From the NCBI GenBank assembly GCA_020634015.1, contig JACKCN010000007.1:1-64000 (forward strand): a DNA stretch of 64,000 bases, written 5' to 3'. Within the stretch, counting starts at the first letter, position 1. Each line of letters opens with the position of its first letter. The DNA comes from Candidatus Delongbacteria bacterium. GTDB lineage: Bacteria; CAIWAD01. The notes under the pieces are model-generated. The model worked only from the letters and a program-made list of their open reading frames with translations, made no database searches and was not told the origin of the DNA. Shown here piece after piece: positions 24,138 to 33,929 of this stretch. Both the position numbers and the translations under genes were made by a program.

Positions 24138-26597
24138 ATGCGCACTGTGTTTTCCATCCTTCTCGCCCTGGTCATGGGCGTTCTGCCACTGGCGGCCCAG
24201 ACGGCCGGCGGACGCCAAGCCGGCACGGGAGGCGCGGCACCCGGAGTTCTCAGTGGGCGCGTGCTGGACGCCGAAGTGGGCTCCCCGGTGGCCTGGGCCA
24301 ATGTGGTGGTGCTGAGCACGCGGGACAGCAGCCTGATCGCGGGCACCATCACCGACACGGAAGGACGGTTCCGGCTGGACAACCTGCGCCCCGGCCCGGC
24401 ACGACTGGAAGTACGTTTCATGGGCTACCACACACTGACGCTGGACAGTCTGCGTCTGCGTCCCGGTTCCCCCGCCCGTGATCTGGGCGAACTGCAGCTG
24501 CACCAGGCGGTTCTGGAAGGCGAGGAACTGACCGTGCGCACCGACAGGGCGCCCGTCGAGTACCACATCGACCGCAAGGTCGTGGCCGTGGACCAGCAAC
24601 TGGCGGCCGCCGGAGGCAGCGCGGTCGAGATCCTGGAAACCGTGCCCTCGGTGGATGTGTCGATCGACGGCACGGTCAGTCTGCGCGGCAGCACTTCCTT
24701 CACCGTGCTGGTGGACGGCCGGCCCTCGGTCCTGGATGCCAACGACGCACTGGAACAGATGCCCGCCAGCTCGCTGGAGAGCATCGAGATCATCACCAAC
24801 CCCAGCGCGCGCTATGACCCCGAAGGTCGCGCCGGCATGATCAACCTGATCACGCGCAAGCAGAAGCAGTCCGGCACAGGCATCCGTCTGAATGCCCGGA
24901 TCGGCCAGCGCGGCAACGGGGGTGGTGACGTCACCGTGACACGCCGCGGCCAGCACGTGGATCTGGAACTGGCCGTGGACGGCAACCGACGCAACAACCC
25001 CGGAGTCAGCGAAGGCTGGGAACGCACCACACTTGCGGGACAGACCGACCTGCTCTCGTCCCGCGGGGACTTCAGCCGCGAGCGATCGGCTCTGGGCCTG
25101 CGCACGGGCCTGACCTGGCGTGCCACCGAATCCGACCAGATCCGGCTGGCGCTGCGCACGGGTACCCGCGATGGCGGACGTCGCAGCACCGAACACCTGA
25201 ACCTGCAACCCGCCAGTGGCGAGGACTTCCGCAGCAACAGTGTCTCGAACTCGACCCGCGACAACCGCTTCTTCAGCACCAGCCTCGATGGGGAACATCG
25301 CTTCGCCCGCAAGGGGCACACCATTGCCCTGGGGGCCCAGCTGAGTCACCGCACGGGCGAGGAGCAATCCGAAGAACTGACCCGCGCGCTGGATGGCCGG
25401 GCGCTCTCGGGCAGCATCAGCCGCGAGGACGGGCCCCAGGACAACATGGAATTCACTCTGGATTACACGCTGCCGCTGGGGAGCGGTGAGTGGGATCAGG
25501 GCGGCGGCTCCCTGCTGGAACTGGGTGCCCGCAGCACCTTCGAAGATGGCACCGACCAGCTCTCGACTTCTGAACTGGACACATTGACCCAGTACTATGA
25601 CATGCTGCCCGATGCCTCCCGCGAGATCACCACCACCGAGCGGGTCCACGCGGTTTACGGCCTGCTCAGTTCCCGCGTCGGGCCACTGGGCGTGAAGGGC
25701 GGGCTGCGCGTGGAACAGGACGACCGCACCGTGGCCGGACTGGACAGCAGCGTCACACGCCTGCAGACCGACCTCTTCCCCAGCCTGCACCTCAGCTGGG
25801 AGCTGCGTCCCGGCAATACCCTCAGCCTCAGCGGCTCCCGGCGCATCGACCGCCCGCGCGGCTGGTTCCTGGAACCCGGGCTGACCCGCGTGAACTCGTA
25901 CACGGTGCGCACGGGCAACCCGGATCTCTCTCCCGAGTACATCAACTCCTTCGAACTGGGCTGGCAGCGCGTGTTCGCCGGCGGACGGTCACTGAGCACC
26001 GAAACCTGGTATCGCACCACCAGCAACCTGATGGAGTTCATGACCGTGGTCCAGCCCGACGGCAGCCGGTTGCAGTCCCCGATCAACGCGGGCAGCGAGC
26101 GCAGCCTGGGGCTGGAGCTGGGCTGGTCCCAGGACCTGAACAGCTGGTGGAACCTGAACCTGATGGGCAGCCTCTCGCGGATCCGTCTCACGGGCGACCC
26201 GCGGCTGGGCACCGGTGACTCGGACCGCTCCAGCTGGAACACGCGCATGCAGAACCGGATCAAGCTGGGTCCACTGACCCGGATCCAGCTCGATGGCAAC
26301 TACCACAGCCCCCAGCCCACGACCCAGGGCGAGAGCGCGGGCTTCGCCACGGTCTCGCTCTCCGTGCGGCAGCAAAGCGCCGACCGCCGTCTGAGTCTGA
26401 CCCTGCAGGCCAATGACCTGCTGGATCAGGCACGACACGAAATGACCACCCGGCGCACCGATTACAGTGCCTTCCGGCGCTTCCAGCCCGAGTCGCCCAG
26501 CCTGCAGATGATCCTGAGCTGGACCCTGGACCCCGACCGCCGCGACCGCGACAAACCCACGCGCGAGCCAATGGACTTCGAAGACGACGGCTTCTAG
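24138..26597 (+). CDS. TonB-dependent outer-membrane receptor with carboxypeptidase-regulatory-like domain
   Basis: 819 residues. A signal peptide (about 1-20, LLALVMGVLPLAAQ) precedes a CarboxypepD-regulatory-like beta-sandwich (37-117: GVLSGRVLDAE, TDTEGRFRLDNL), a plug domain (about 135-235: SLRGSTSFTVLVDGRPSVLD, LESIEIITNPSARYDPEG), and an outer-membrane beta-barrel to the C-terminus. The start has GAGGAG 8 bases upstream. This SusC/OMP_b-brl_3-like type imports a ligand in a TonB-dependent way; the ligand is unknown, and no SusD partner, transporter or regulator sits beside it. The gene is divergent from the GTPase gene (278-base gap with no recognised promoter) and convergent with lpd, separated by two strong hairpins. 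Confidence 0.9.
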   Translation: MRTVFSILLALVMGVLPLAAQTAGGRQAGTGGAAPGVLSGRVLDAEVGSPVAWANVVVLSTRDSSLIAGTITDTEGRFRLDNLRPGPARLEVRFMGYHTLTLDSLRLRPGSPARDLGELQLHQAVLEGEELTVRTDRAPVEYHIDRKVVAVDQQLAAAGGSAVEILETVPSVDVSIDGTVSLRGSTSFTVLVDGRPSVLDANDALEQMPASSLESIEIITNPSARYDPEGRAGMINLITRKQKQSGTGIRLNARIGQRGNGGGDVTVTRRGQHVDLELAVDGNRRNNPGVSEGWERTTLAGQTDLLSSRGDFSRERSALGLRTGLTWRATESDQIRLALRTGTRDGGRRSTEHLNLQPASGEDFRSNSVSNSTRDNRFFSTSLDGEHRFARKGHTIALGAQLSHRTGEEQSEELTRALDGRALSGSISREDGPQDNMEFTLDYTLPLGSGEWDQGGGSLLELGARSTFEDGTDQLSTSELDTLTQYYDMLPDASREITTTERVHAVYGLLSSRVGPLGVKGGLRVEQDDRTVAGLDSSVTRLQTDLFPSLHLSWELRPGNTLSLSGSRRIDRPRGWFLEPGLTRVNSYTVRTGNPDLSPEYINSFELGWQRVFAGGRSLSTETWYRTTSNLMEFMTVVQPDGSRLQSPINAGSERSLGLELGWSQDLNSWWNLNLMGSLSRIRLTGDPRLGTGDSDRSSWNTRMQNRIKLGPLTRIQLDGNYHSPQPTTQGESAGFATVSLSVRQQSADRRLSLTLQANDLLDQARHEMTTRRTDYSAFRRFQPESPSLQMILSWTLDPDRRDRDKPTREPMDFEDDGF

Positions 26598-26712
26598 CCC
26601 GAAAGTCGCCGCACGTTGCCCCAGGCACTCCGCGCAGCGGAATCAGGACGTCCAAGCGATTCCGAACATGGCACCACGGCGATTTCGTTGCAGCCACCCC
26701 CTTGCAGGCGCA

Positions 26713-26760
26713 GCATTGAACGAAAACGGGGCCCCGCCGGGCCCCGTTTTCGTTGAATGC
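26713..26760. terminator. Long bidirectional terminator hairpin
   Basis: A perfect 16-bp stem (26719-26734 with 26739-26754, 4-base loop), extended to about 22 bp with one mismatch. The A4 and T4 runs are within the stem, so the same structure can stop transcription from either side. It lies between the convergent receptor and lpd genes. Confidence 0.9.
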
Positions 26761-26769
26761 TGCGGACCT

Positions 26770-26820
26770 GAGTCAGGGAAGTCTGCGGGCCCCTCAAGGG
26801 CCCGCAGACTGAACTGACTC
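26770..26820. terminator. Second hairpin, immediately after lpd
   Basis: A perfect 13-bp GC-rich stem (26780-26792 with 26798-26810, loop CTCAA) is capped outside by a further 7-bp pairing (26770-26776 with 26814-26820) across a small internal loop. It overlaps the last bases of the lpd stop. There is no T tract, so it may work as an RNA 3'-end stabiliser for the suc operon rather than as a classical terminator. Confidence 0.7.
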
Positions 26821-28219
26821 AGGCGTGGATGGCACGCTTGCCGGTGGCGGCCAGCGCCGCTTCCTTGACCGCTTCGGTGAAGGTGGGGTGGGCGTGAGAC
26901 ATCCGAGCGATATCCTCGGCGCTGGCCTTGTACTCCAGCGCGACCACTCCTTCGATGATCATGTCGGCCACGCGGGCTCCGATCATGTGCACGCCCAGAA
27001 TCTCGTCGGTCGCGGCATCGGCCAGCACCTTGACGAAGCCATCATTTTCCCCGGCCGCACGGGCCCGCCCCAGGGCGCGGTAGGGAAAACTGCCCGACTT
27101 GTAGGCGCGCCCCTCGGCCTTGAGCTGCTCTTCGGTCTGGCCCACTCCGGCCACCTCGGGCCAGGTGTACACCACCCCGGGAATCGCGTTGTAGTTGATG
27201 TGCGGCTTCTGGCCGGCGATCTGTTCGGCCACCAGGGTGCCTTCTTCCTCGGCCTTGTGGGCCAGCATGGCACCGCCCACCACGTCACCGATGGCCCAGA
27301 TGTGATCCACGCCCGTGCGCAGGTGGTCGTCCACCACCACGAATCCACGCTTGTCGGTGGCGACTCCGGCCTTGCCCAGTTCCAGTGCATCGGTGAAGGG
27401 CGAACGCCCCACCGCCACCAGGCAGTGGTCTCCCTTGAAAGTCACCGCGTTGCCCTTGCTGTCCTGGGCTTCCACGGTGACCCGGCGCCCCGAATTGGTG
27501 ATCGAGGTCACCTTGTGCGAGAGGAAGAACTGCATGCCCTGCTTCTTGAGCACCTTCTGCAGTTCCTTGCCCAGGGCACGGTCCATGGTGGGGATCAGGC
27601 CATCCAGGTATTCGATCACGGTCACCTGGGTGCCCAGCCGGCTGTAGACGCTGCCCAGTTCCAGACCGATCACACCGCCGCCGATCACCAGCAGTTCCTT
27701 GGGCACCTTGGGCAGCTTGAGCGCCTCGGTGGACGAGATGATGCGCTTGCCGTCGAAGGGCGCAAAGGGCAGGGCCGTGGGGCGCGAGCCGGTGGCGATG
27801 ATCGTGTGTGTCGTCTCGAGCCGTTCCAGCGTGCCGTTCTCGTGCTTGACCTGGATCGTGCGCGCATCCAGAAAACTGCCGATGCCCTGGTGGATCGAGA
27901 TCTTGTTCTTCTTCAGCAGGAATTCCAGCCCGTTGCAGGTGTCCTGCACCACGCGGTCCTTGCGGGCCAGCATCCTGTCCCAGTCGAAGCCCACCTCACC
28001 GGTGGTGATGCCGAAGTCAGCGAAGTGAGTGCGGGCGTTGTGGAAGTGCTCGCTGGAATCCAGCAGCGCCTTGGACGGAATGCAGCCCACATTGAGGCAG
28101 GTGCCGCCGAAGGTGGGATACTTCTCCACCAGGGCGGTCTTGAGGCCCAGCTGGGCACAACGGATCGCGGCCACATAGCCTCCGGGGCCCGAGCCGATCA
28201 CCGTGACGTCGTAAGTCAT
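26819..28219 (-). CDS. lpd: Dihydrolipoyl dehydrogenase (E3)
   Basis: 466 residues. FAD-binding GSGPGGYVAAIRCAQLG at the start; redox disulfide GGTCLNVGCIPSK (residues ~40-52); NAD-binding GGGVIGLELGSVYSRLG near 180; FAD-binding AIGDVVGGAML near 310; and the active-site His-Glu in HAHPTFTEAVKE near the C-terminus. It reoxidises dihydrolipoyl groups of the E2 core with NAD. It is the third gene of the sucA-sucB-lpd operon, 25 bases after sucB, and so probably serves 2-oxoglutarate dehydrogenase chiefly, perhaps shared with other complexes. Full length, nothing missing. Confidence 0.97.
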   Translation of the reverse strand: MTYDVTVIGSGPGGYVAAIRCAQLGLKTALVEKYPTFGGTCLNVGCIPSKALLDSSEHFHNARTHFADFGITTGEVGFDWDRMLARKDRVVQDTCNGLEFLLKKNKISIHQGIGSFLDARTIQVKHENGTLERLETTHTIIATGSRPTALPFAPFDGKRIISSTEALKLPKVPKELLVIGGGVIGLELGSVYSRLGTQVTVIEYLDGLIPTMDRALGKELQKVLKKQGMQFFLSHKVTSITNSGRRVTVEAQDSKGNAVTFKGDHCLVAVGRSPFTDALELGKAGVATDKRGFVVVDDHLRTGVDHIWAIGDVVGGAMLAHKAEEEGTLVAEQIAGQKPHINYNAIPGVVYTWPEVAGVGQTEEQLKAEGRAYKSGSFPYRALGRARAAGENDGFVKVLADAATDEILGVHMIGARVADMIIEGVVALEYKASAEDIARMSHAHPTFTEAVKEAALAATGKRAIHA

Positions 28220-28244
28220 CGTTCCTCCGTGTTGCAGAAAAGGA

Positions 28245-29513
28245 TCAGACCCGCAGCAGCATGCGCATCGGGTCCTCGAGCAGCTGCTTGACCCGCACCA
28301 GGAAAGTCACCGACTCGCGGCCGTCGATGATGCGGTGGTCGTAGGACAACGTGAGATACATCATCGGGCGAATCACCACCTGGCCATTGAGGGCCACCGG
28401 GCGATCGACGATGTTGTGCATGCCCAGAATGCCGCTCTGGGGTGGATTGAGAATCGGGGTGGACATCAGCGAGCCGAAGACTCCACCATTGGAAATGGTG
28501 AAGGTCCCTCCGGTCATCTCGTCAATGGTCAGCTTGTTGGTGCGGGCACGCTCGGCCAGGCGTTTGATCTCGGCCTCGATCTGGAACAGGTCCAGACTCT
28601 CGGCGTTGCGGATCACGGGCACGACCAGACCCTTGGGCGCACTGACCGCCACGCCCACGTCACAGTAGTCATGGTAGATCAGTTCGTCACCGTCGATGAA
28701 GGCATTCACCGCGGGCACTTCGGCCAGCGCCAGCGTCACGGCCCGGGTGAAGAAGGACATGAAGCCCAGCCCGACCTCGTGTTTCTGCTGGAACAGCTCC
28801 TTGTAGCGCTTGCGGGCGTCCATGATCGCGCTCATGTCCACCTCGTTGAAGGTGCTGAGCATGGCGGTCTGGTTCTTGACCGCCACCAGCCGTTCGCTCA
28901 CCTTCTGGCGCAGTCGGGACATTGGCTCACGCCGCTCGTTTCTGCCGGCCGGGGAAGCCGGCTGTGCCGCAACCGACGAATCGGCCACCGGCGCCGCGGG
29001 TGCGGGGGCCGACGGAGCGACAGCCGCGGCCGGACGGGTAGCGGGGGCGGGCGCGGCGGGCCGGGCCTGATGAGCCAGCACGTCCTGTTTGGTGATCCGG
29101 CCGCCGGGGCCCGTGCCGGCCACATCGGCCGCCTTGAGTCCGGATTCTTCCAGCAGCTTGGCCGCGGCCGGACTGGGCACACCACCACGGGTGCCCGGCG
29201 CACTGGCCTCGGCGGCAGCGGCTGCGGGCTGGCTCACAGCGGCGGACTCGGCGGGTTTGCCCGGCTCTTCGCCCGTGGCCGCAGGGTCGATGCGGCCCAC
29301 CACGGCACCCACGGCCACATCCTCACCGGCGGGGACCAGAATGCTCAGCCGCCCCGCCACTTCGGCGGACACGCCCAGAGTGGCCTTTTCCGATTCCACT
29401 TCCAGCAGGTCGTCATTCTTGCGGACCATGGCTCCATCGGCGTGCAGCCAGGCGGAAATGCTGACCGTGCTGATGGATTCGCCCGGGCTGGGAATGGTGA
29501 TCTCGACGCTCAT
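28245..29513 (-). CDS. sucB: Dihydrolipoyllysine succinyltransferase, E2 of 2-oxoglutarate dehydrogenase
   Basis: 422 residues from the ATG at 29513 ([14 protein letters not shown], the normal E2 start); a GTG three codons upstream at 29522 is possible. One lipoyl domain (1-75; lipoylated Lys in VESEKATLG), a Pro/Ala-rich linker, a peripheral subunit-binding domain (about 115-150; [21 protein letters not shown]), a second long Ala/Pro linker, and the acyltransferase core (about 190-422; catalytic HRIIDGRE near the end). It transfers the succinyl group to CoA and forms the complex core. Succinyl rather than acetyl specificity is inferred from its location beside sucA. Confidence 0.95.
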   Translation of the reverse strand: MSVEITIPSPGESISTVSISAWLHADGAMVRKNDDLLEVESEKATLGVSAEVAGRLSILVPAGEDVAVGAVVGRIDPAATGEEPGKPAESAAVSQPAAAAAEASAPGTRGGVPSPAAAKLLEESGLKAADVAGTGPGGRITKQDVLAHQARPAAPAPATRPAAAVAPSAPAPAAPVADSSVAAQPASPAGRNERREPMSRLRQKVSERLVAVKNQTAMLSTFNEVDMSAIMDARKRYKELFQQKHEVGLGFMSFFTRAVTLALAEVPAVNAFIDGDELIYHDYCDVGVAVSAPKGLVVPVIRNAESLDLFQIEAEIKRLAERARTNKLTIDEMTGGTFTISNGGVFGSLMSTPILNPPQSGILGMHNIVDRPVALNGQVVIRPMMYLTLSYDHRIIDGRESVTFLVRVKQLLEDPMRMLLRV

Positions 29514-29538
29514 GAGTAACACTGCCTTTCGATTGGGC

Positions 29539-32280
29539 CTAGACGAAGGCCTGATGCAGGATCTCGGCCTGCTCGATTTCGTGGATCCGGTGAAAACCCG
29601 TGGCCGTCACGCTGCTTTCGCGCCGCGTGATGCCTTCCAGTTTGTGGTCGCGGAACTTGCGCAGCATGAAGGACCAGGCTCCCATGTTCTCCGGTTCTTC
29701 CTGGACCCAGACATGGCGCTCGGCCTTGCGATAGCGCGCCAGCACCGCCCGCAGCTGGTGCTCGGGCAGCGGGTAGAGTTGCTCGAGGCGCACGATGGCC
29801 ACATCCTCGCGCCCGTCTTCCTGCTGCTTGGCGCGCAGTTCGTAATACAGCTTGCCCGAGCAGAGCAGGACGCGAGTGACCTTTTCAGGTGTCGTGGTCG
29901 GGTCGTCCAGCACCTCGTGGAAGCGTGTGCCTTCGGCCATGTCTTCCAGCGGGCTCTGGCAATCCTTGTGACGCAGCAGGCTCTTGGGCGACATCACGAT
30001 CAGCGGTTTGCGGAAGGGCCGGTGCAGCTGGCGACGCAGCAGGTGGTAGAAGTTGGCCGGCGTGGTGCAGTTGGCCACTTGCAGATTGTACTCGGCACAG
30101 AGCTGGAGCATGCGTTCGAGGCGCGCGCTGGAATGGTCGGCACCCTGGCCCTCATACCCGTGGGGCAACAGCAGCACCAGACCGCTCATGCGCAGCCACT
30201 TGCCTTCGGCGCAGGAGAGAAACTGGTCGAAGATCACCTGGGCCGTGTTGGCGAAGTCGCCGAACTGGGCTTCCCAGATCGTCAGCCCCTGGGGTGCCGC
30301 CGTGGAGTAGCCGTACTCAAACCCCAGCACTCCGTACTCGGAAAGCGAGGAATTGAAGATCCGGAACTGGCCCTGATGGTCGCCGATGTGCACCAGCGGA
30401 CGGAACTCCTCTTCGGAGTCATCCACCTTGAGCACGGCGTGTCGATGGCTGAAGGTGCCGCGTTCCACATCCTGGCCCGTGAGACGCACGGGGCGACCCT
30501 CGTCCAGCAGACTGGCGTAGGCCAGGAGCTCGCCCATCGCCCAGTCCACGCGTGAGTGGTCGCGCACCATCTCCAGACGTTCCTGGTAGATCCGGCGGAT
30601 CTTGTTGAAGAAACGCGGTGCCTCGTGCAGGGTTGAAATGCGGATGCCCAGTTCGCGCAGTCGCTCCAGCTTGACTCCGGTGATCGGTGACTCCTGGAAA
30701 TCCCGCGGGGTCGCCCGACGCAGACCCTGCCAGTCGCCATCCAGGGTCGAGGCCATGGGGGTCGTCTCACGCTGGCGCGCCTGCTCCAGGGCCTGTTCCA
30801 GTTCGGCGGTGAAACTCTCTTCCAGCCGGGTGGGCAACTCCGGGTTCAGGCGTTCTTCGGCCAGCAGGCGTGTCCGGTAGATCTCGAGGGGGTCGGGATG
30901 GCGCGCGATCGCCTTGTAGAGCACGGGCTGGGTGAAGCGCGGCTCGTCGCTTTCGTTGTGGCCGTACTTGCGATAGCCCAGAATGTCGATGAACACATCG
31001 CGCGAGAAGCGCTGGCGGAACTCGACCGCCAGTTCCATCACATAGATCAGGGCCTCGACATCGTCGCCGTTGACATGGAACACGGGCGAGAGGGTGGTCT
31101 TGGCGATGTCGGTGCAATAGGTGCTCGAGCGGCCGTCCAGATAGTTGGTGGTGAACCCCACCTGGTTGTTGAGCACGATGTGGATCGTGCCGCCGGTCTG
31201 GTAGCCCTTGAGCTGGGACATCTGCAGCACTTCGTAGACCACGCCCTGCCCTGAGATGGCTGCATCACCGTGGATCAGGATCGGGGCGATCCGGCGGTTG
31301 TCGCCCTCGTGGTGGAAGTCCATCTTGGCGCGCGTGCCGCCGATGGTCACCGGGTCCACGGCCTCAAGGTGCGAGGGATTGGGTGTCAGGCTCAGGTGCA
31401 CATGGTGTCCCGCGGGTGTGACCACATCGCGGGAATAGCCCATGTGGTACTTGACGTCACCGGCGATGTCGTGGTCCTCGTAGCCCTTGCCCTCGAACTC
31501 CGAGAAGATGGTGGCGAAGGTCTTGCCCATCACGTTGGAAAGAATGTTCAGGCGGCCGCGGTGGGCGGTGCCGATCACGAATTCGCGGATGCCCAGGTCG
31601 GCGCCCTTGCGGATCACGGCGTCCAGGGCGGGCACCACATTCTCGACCCCTTCGATGGAAAAGCGCTTCTGCCCCACGAAGCGGCGGTGCATGAAGCGCT
31701 CGAAGAGCACGGTGCGGGTCAGCAACTGCAGCACGTGTTCCTGTTCGGCCTGACTGAAATCTCGCCGGTTGGCCTCCGACTCCATGCGCTCGCTGAGCCA
31801 ACCGAAGGTGGCCGGGTCGCGCAGGTAGCGATACTCCACACCGATCGAGGCACAGTAGGTCCGCTCCATGTGGGCAATGATCTCGCGCAGGGTGGCAGGG
31901 CGCTTGAAGATGCCGCGCCCGGCCTCGAAGGTGCGTCCCAGGTCGGACTCCTCCAGCCCGAAGGCTTCCAGGGTGATCTGCCCCTCATAGACCCGACGAG
32001 TGCGCACCGGATTGGTGCGCGTGAACAGGTGCCCACGCTGGCGGTAGGCTCCGATCATGTTCAGCACACGGCTTTCCCGCATCACCTCGGAGCTGCCGCC
32101 CGCTGCATTGCCGTTGGAGCTCGAAGGCTGTCCGTCGCCATGAACAGCGCGCGCCAGATCAAAGCCCTGGAAGAAGTGTCTCCAGCCCTGATCGAGTTGC
32201 TCCGGGTTCTGCTGGTACTGCTGGTACAGTGCATCCAGGGCGGCCGGATCGGCATTGCCGACGGGCGTGTTGAAGTTCAT
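29539..32280 (-). CDS. sucA: 2-oxoglutarate dehydrogenase E1
   Basis: 913 residues, typical length. The N-terminal subunit-binding motif ([22 protein letters not shown]) is followed by a low-complexity linker, then the thiamine-diphosphate domains: [39 protein letters not shown], and a GDG-type cofactor loop region. C-terminal motifs are [21 protein letters not shown] and [12 protein letters not shown]. It decarboxylates 2-oxoglutarate and passes the succinyl group to the E2 lipoyl arm, a TCA-cycle step. It is first in the operon, with AAGGGG upstream of the ATG. Presence of this complex rather than only a ferredoxin oxidoreductase suggests respiratory growth. Confidence 0.97.
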   Translation of the reverse strand: MNFNTPVGNADPAALDALYQQYQQNPEQLDQGWRHFFQGFDLARAVHGDGQPSSSNGNAAGGSSEVMRESRVLNMIGAYRQRGHLFTRTNPVRTRRVYEGQITLEAFGLEESDLGRTFEAGRGIFKRPATLREIIAHMERTYCASIGVEYRYLRDPATFGWLSERMESEANRRDFSQAEQEHVLQLLTRTVLFERFMHRRFVGQKRFSIEGVENVVPALDAVIRKGADLGIREFVIGTAHRGRLNILSNVMGKTFATIFSEFEGKGYEDHDIAGDVKYHMGYSRDVVTPAGHHVHLSLTPNPSHLEAVDPVTIGGTRAKMDFHHEGDNRRIAPILIHGDAAISGQGVVYEVLQMSQLKGYQTGGTIHIVLNNQVGFTTNYLDGRSSTYCTDIAKTTLSPVFHVNGDDVEALIYVMELAVEFRQRFSRDVFIDILGYRKYGHNESDEPRFTQPVLYKAIARHPDPLEIYRTRLLAEERLNPELPTRLEESFTAELEQALEQARQRETTPMASTLDGDWQGLRRATPRDFQESPITGVKLERLRELGIRISTLHEAPRFFNKIRRIYQERLEMVRDHSRVDWAMGELLAYASLLDEGRPVRLTGQDVERGTFSHRHAVLKVDDSEEEFRPLVHIGDHQGQFRIFNSSLSEYGVLGFEYGYSTAAPQGLTIWEAQFGDFANTAQVIFDQFLSCAEGKWLRMSGLVLLLPHGYEGQGADHSSARLERMLQLCAEYNLQVANCTTPANFYHLLRRQLHRPFRKPLIVMSPKSLLRHKDCQSPLEDMAEGTRFHEVLDDPTTTPEKVTRVLLCSGKLYYELRAKQQEDGREDVAIVRLEQLYPLPEHQLRAVLARYRKAERHVWVQEEPENMGAWSFMLRKFRDHKLEGITRRESSVTATGFHRIHEIEQAEILHQAFV

Positions 32281-32637
32281 CGGGAAACCCCTTCACGGGA
32301 GCCCGTTTCCGCAGCGCTCTGAGTCCGGGTCTCAGTCAGGCTCGAAAGACGGTTCGGGTGGGTGAGTGTCGTCATGGGCGACCGGTGCATCCGGTACGGG
32401 ATTCCTTGTTGTTGTCTGTGCTCCCGTCAGGCGCAGGATTGCGGACCGGCCCATGGGACGCTGAATATACAAATCGGACCAACTGGCGGGCAGGGGCCTC
32501 GGATCCCGCATCCTGGGCGTCCGGTGAGCCTGCGCCGGCTTCCGTGCGGATGCCGGCAGAGGGCCTGAACCCGATTCCCTGGCCGGGCCTTCGTGACAGT
32601 ATCGGCGGCCTGACCAGCCATGGCCAATGACCCGTGT
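32281..32637. other. Gene-free region upstream of sucA
   Basis: 357 bases between the sucA start and the end of the Dabb gene. No convincing ORF. It should hold the suc operon promoter; a TATATT at 32462-32467 (minus strand) is a possible -10 element but has no good -35 at 16-18 bases. A small inverted repeat flanks the sucA ribosome site. Nothing else recognised. Confidence 0.4.
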
Positions 32638-32955
32638 CTACTCGTGGGCGCCGGCCAGACTGTAGTCGGCCACCCGTTTCTCGCTGCGCACCCGACTGAG
32701 CAGGTCCACCACCGCACGATGCGCCGGATGCATGCTGTAATCATCCAGCGCCTGCTGGCTGGCAAAACGGCTGTTCAGGCAGAGTTCCACCTGCTCCTCG
32801 CCGGCACCGGGGCAGAATCCCAGTTCCCAGAACTGGATCCCCGGAATCCGGTCGGGCAGGGCCGCCAGTGCGTCGGCCACTCGCTGGCGGTTCTCCTGGG
32901 CACTGCAGCCATCGGCGGTTGCTTTGAATTTCCAGAACACGATGTGACGAATCAT
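32638..32955 (-). CDS. Dabb (stress-responsive A/B barrel) family protein
   Basis: 105 residues from the ATG at 32955, which has GGGAG upstream and begins with the family's typical MIRHIVFWKFK. The dimeric alpha-beta barrel pattern is complete: a central LPDRIPGIQFWELG, then VELCLNSRFASQQALDDYSMHPAHRAVVDL and a final VADYSLA strand. Dabb proteins are small cytoplasmic dimers, some being ligand-binding or cyclase-like, others stress-induced; the function here is unknown. It is divergent from the kynurenine operon with a 170-base shared upstream region, so a link to aromatic catabolism is possible but unproven. Confidence 0.85.
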   Translation of the reverse strand: MIRHIVFWKFKATADGCSAQENRQRVADALAALPDRIPGIQFWELGFCPGAGEEQVELCLNSRFASQQALDDYSMHPAHRAVVDLLSRVRSEKRVADYSLAGAHE

Positions 32956-33125
32956 GAATGGCTCCCGGTTGCTCATGCGCGACCGGCAAGGAGCAAACTG
33001 GACCGCGAAGCGGCAAGGGCTGGAATTGCATGCGGCAACTGATACTTTCCCCGACACCGCCGGGCGGCTTGCAAGGACCCCGGTCAACCACACCGTCCAC
33101 GGACGGACAGCTTCCGGAACACCCC

Positions 33126-33905
33126 ATGGATCTGAACCTCAGCGGACGACGCGCGCTCGTCTGCGGCGCCACCCAGGGCATCGGCCTGGCCTGCGCGCGG
33201 GAACTGGCTGCCCAGGGGGCACGCCTGACACTGGTGGCCCGCGATCCCGAGCGGCTGGCCGCACTCTGCGCCGAACTGCCCGGACTGGACCACGACTGGC
33301 TGGCGGCCGACTTCTCCCGCCCCGCCGAGCTGGAAGCCCGACTTGCGGACTGGCTGGCAGCGGGCAACCGGGCCGAAATCCTGATCAACAATACGGGGGG
33401 CCCTCCGGGCGGACCGATCAGCCAGGCCACACCCGAGGCGTTTCGTACCGCTTTCGAGATGCACCTGATCTGCGCGCACATCCTCGTGCAGGGTCTGCTG
33501 CCCGGAATGCGCGAGGCGGGCTGGGGGCGCATCGTGAACATCATCTCCACCAGCGTCAAACAGCCGCTGCCCGGACTGGGGGTGTCCAACACCGTACGGG
33601 CCGCCATGGCGGGCTGGTCCAAGACCATGGCCACCGAACTGGCTCCCTTCGGCATCACGGTGAACAATGTGCTGCCGGGCGCCACCTCCACCGGGCGGCT
33701 GGACAGTCTTGTGCGCAACCGGGCCAGTGGCAGCGGTCGCAGTGAAGACGAGATTCGCGCGGGCCTGCTCAAGGAGATTCCACTGGGCCGCTTCGCCGAC
33801 CCGGCCGAGACGGCCACGGCCGTGCTGTTCTTCGCCTCGCCTGCCGCGGCCTGCATCACGGGCACCAGTCTGGCCGTGGACGGAGGTCGCACCTCCAGCC
33901 TGTGA
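33126..33905 (+). CDS. Short-chain dehydrogenase/reductase-like protein with altered active site
   Basis: 259 residues from the ATG at 33126. Rossmann cofactor motif GATQGIG near residue 16, NNTGGP (for NNAG) near 90, and C-terminal LAVDGGRTSSL are normal for classical SDRs. The catalytic YxxxK position, however, reads SNTVR: Tyr is replaced by Ser and Lys by Arg. Either the protein is a non-catalytic or mechanistically different SDR subfamily, or another residue substitutes. It is the first gene of the operon (24 bases before the dehydrogenase gene), so a role in 2-aminomuconate or downstream 2-oxo-acid metabolism is inferred from context only. Confidence 0.8.
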   Translation: MDLNLSGRRALVCGATQGIGLACARELAAQGARLTLVARDPERLAALCAELPGLDHDWLAADFSRPAELEARLADWLAAGNRAEILINNTGGPPGGPISQATPEAFRTAFEMHLICAHILVQGLLPGMREAGWGRIVNIISTSVKQPLPGLGVSNTVRAAMAGWSKTMATELAPFGITVNNVLPGATSTGRLDSLVRNRASGSGRSEDEIRAGLLKEIPLGRFADPAETATAVLFFASPAAACITGTSLAVDGGRTSSL

Positions 33906-33929
33906 CAAGGCCCGAGATCAGGAAGTTCC

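Noticed and set aside
32458..32475. sucA promoter from the TATATT box
   Set aside because: No acceptable -35 element at 16-18 bases, so it is mentioned only in the gap entry.
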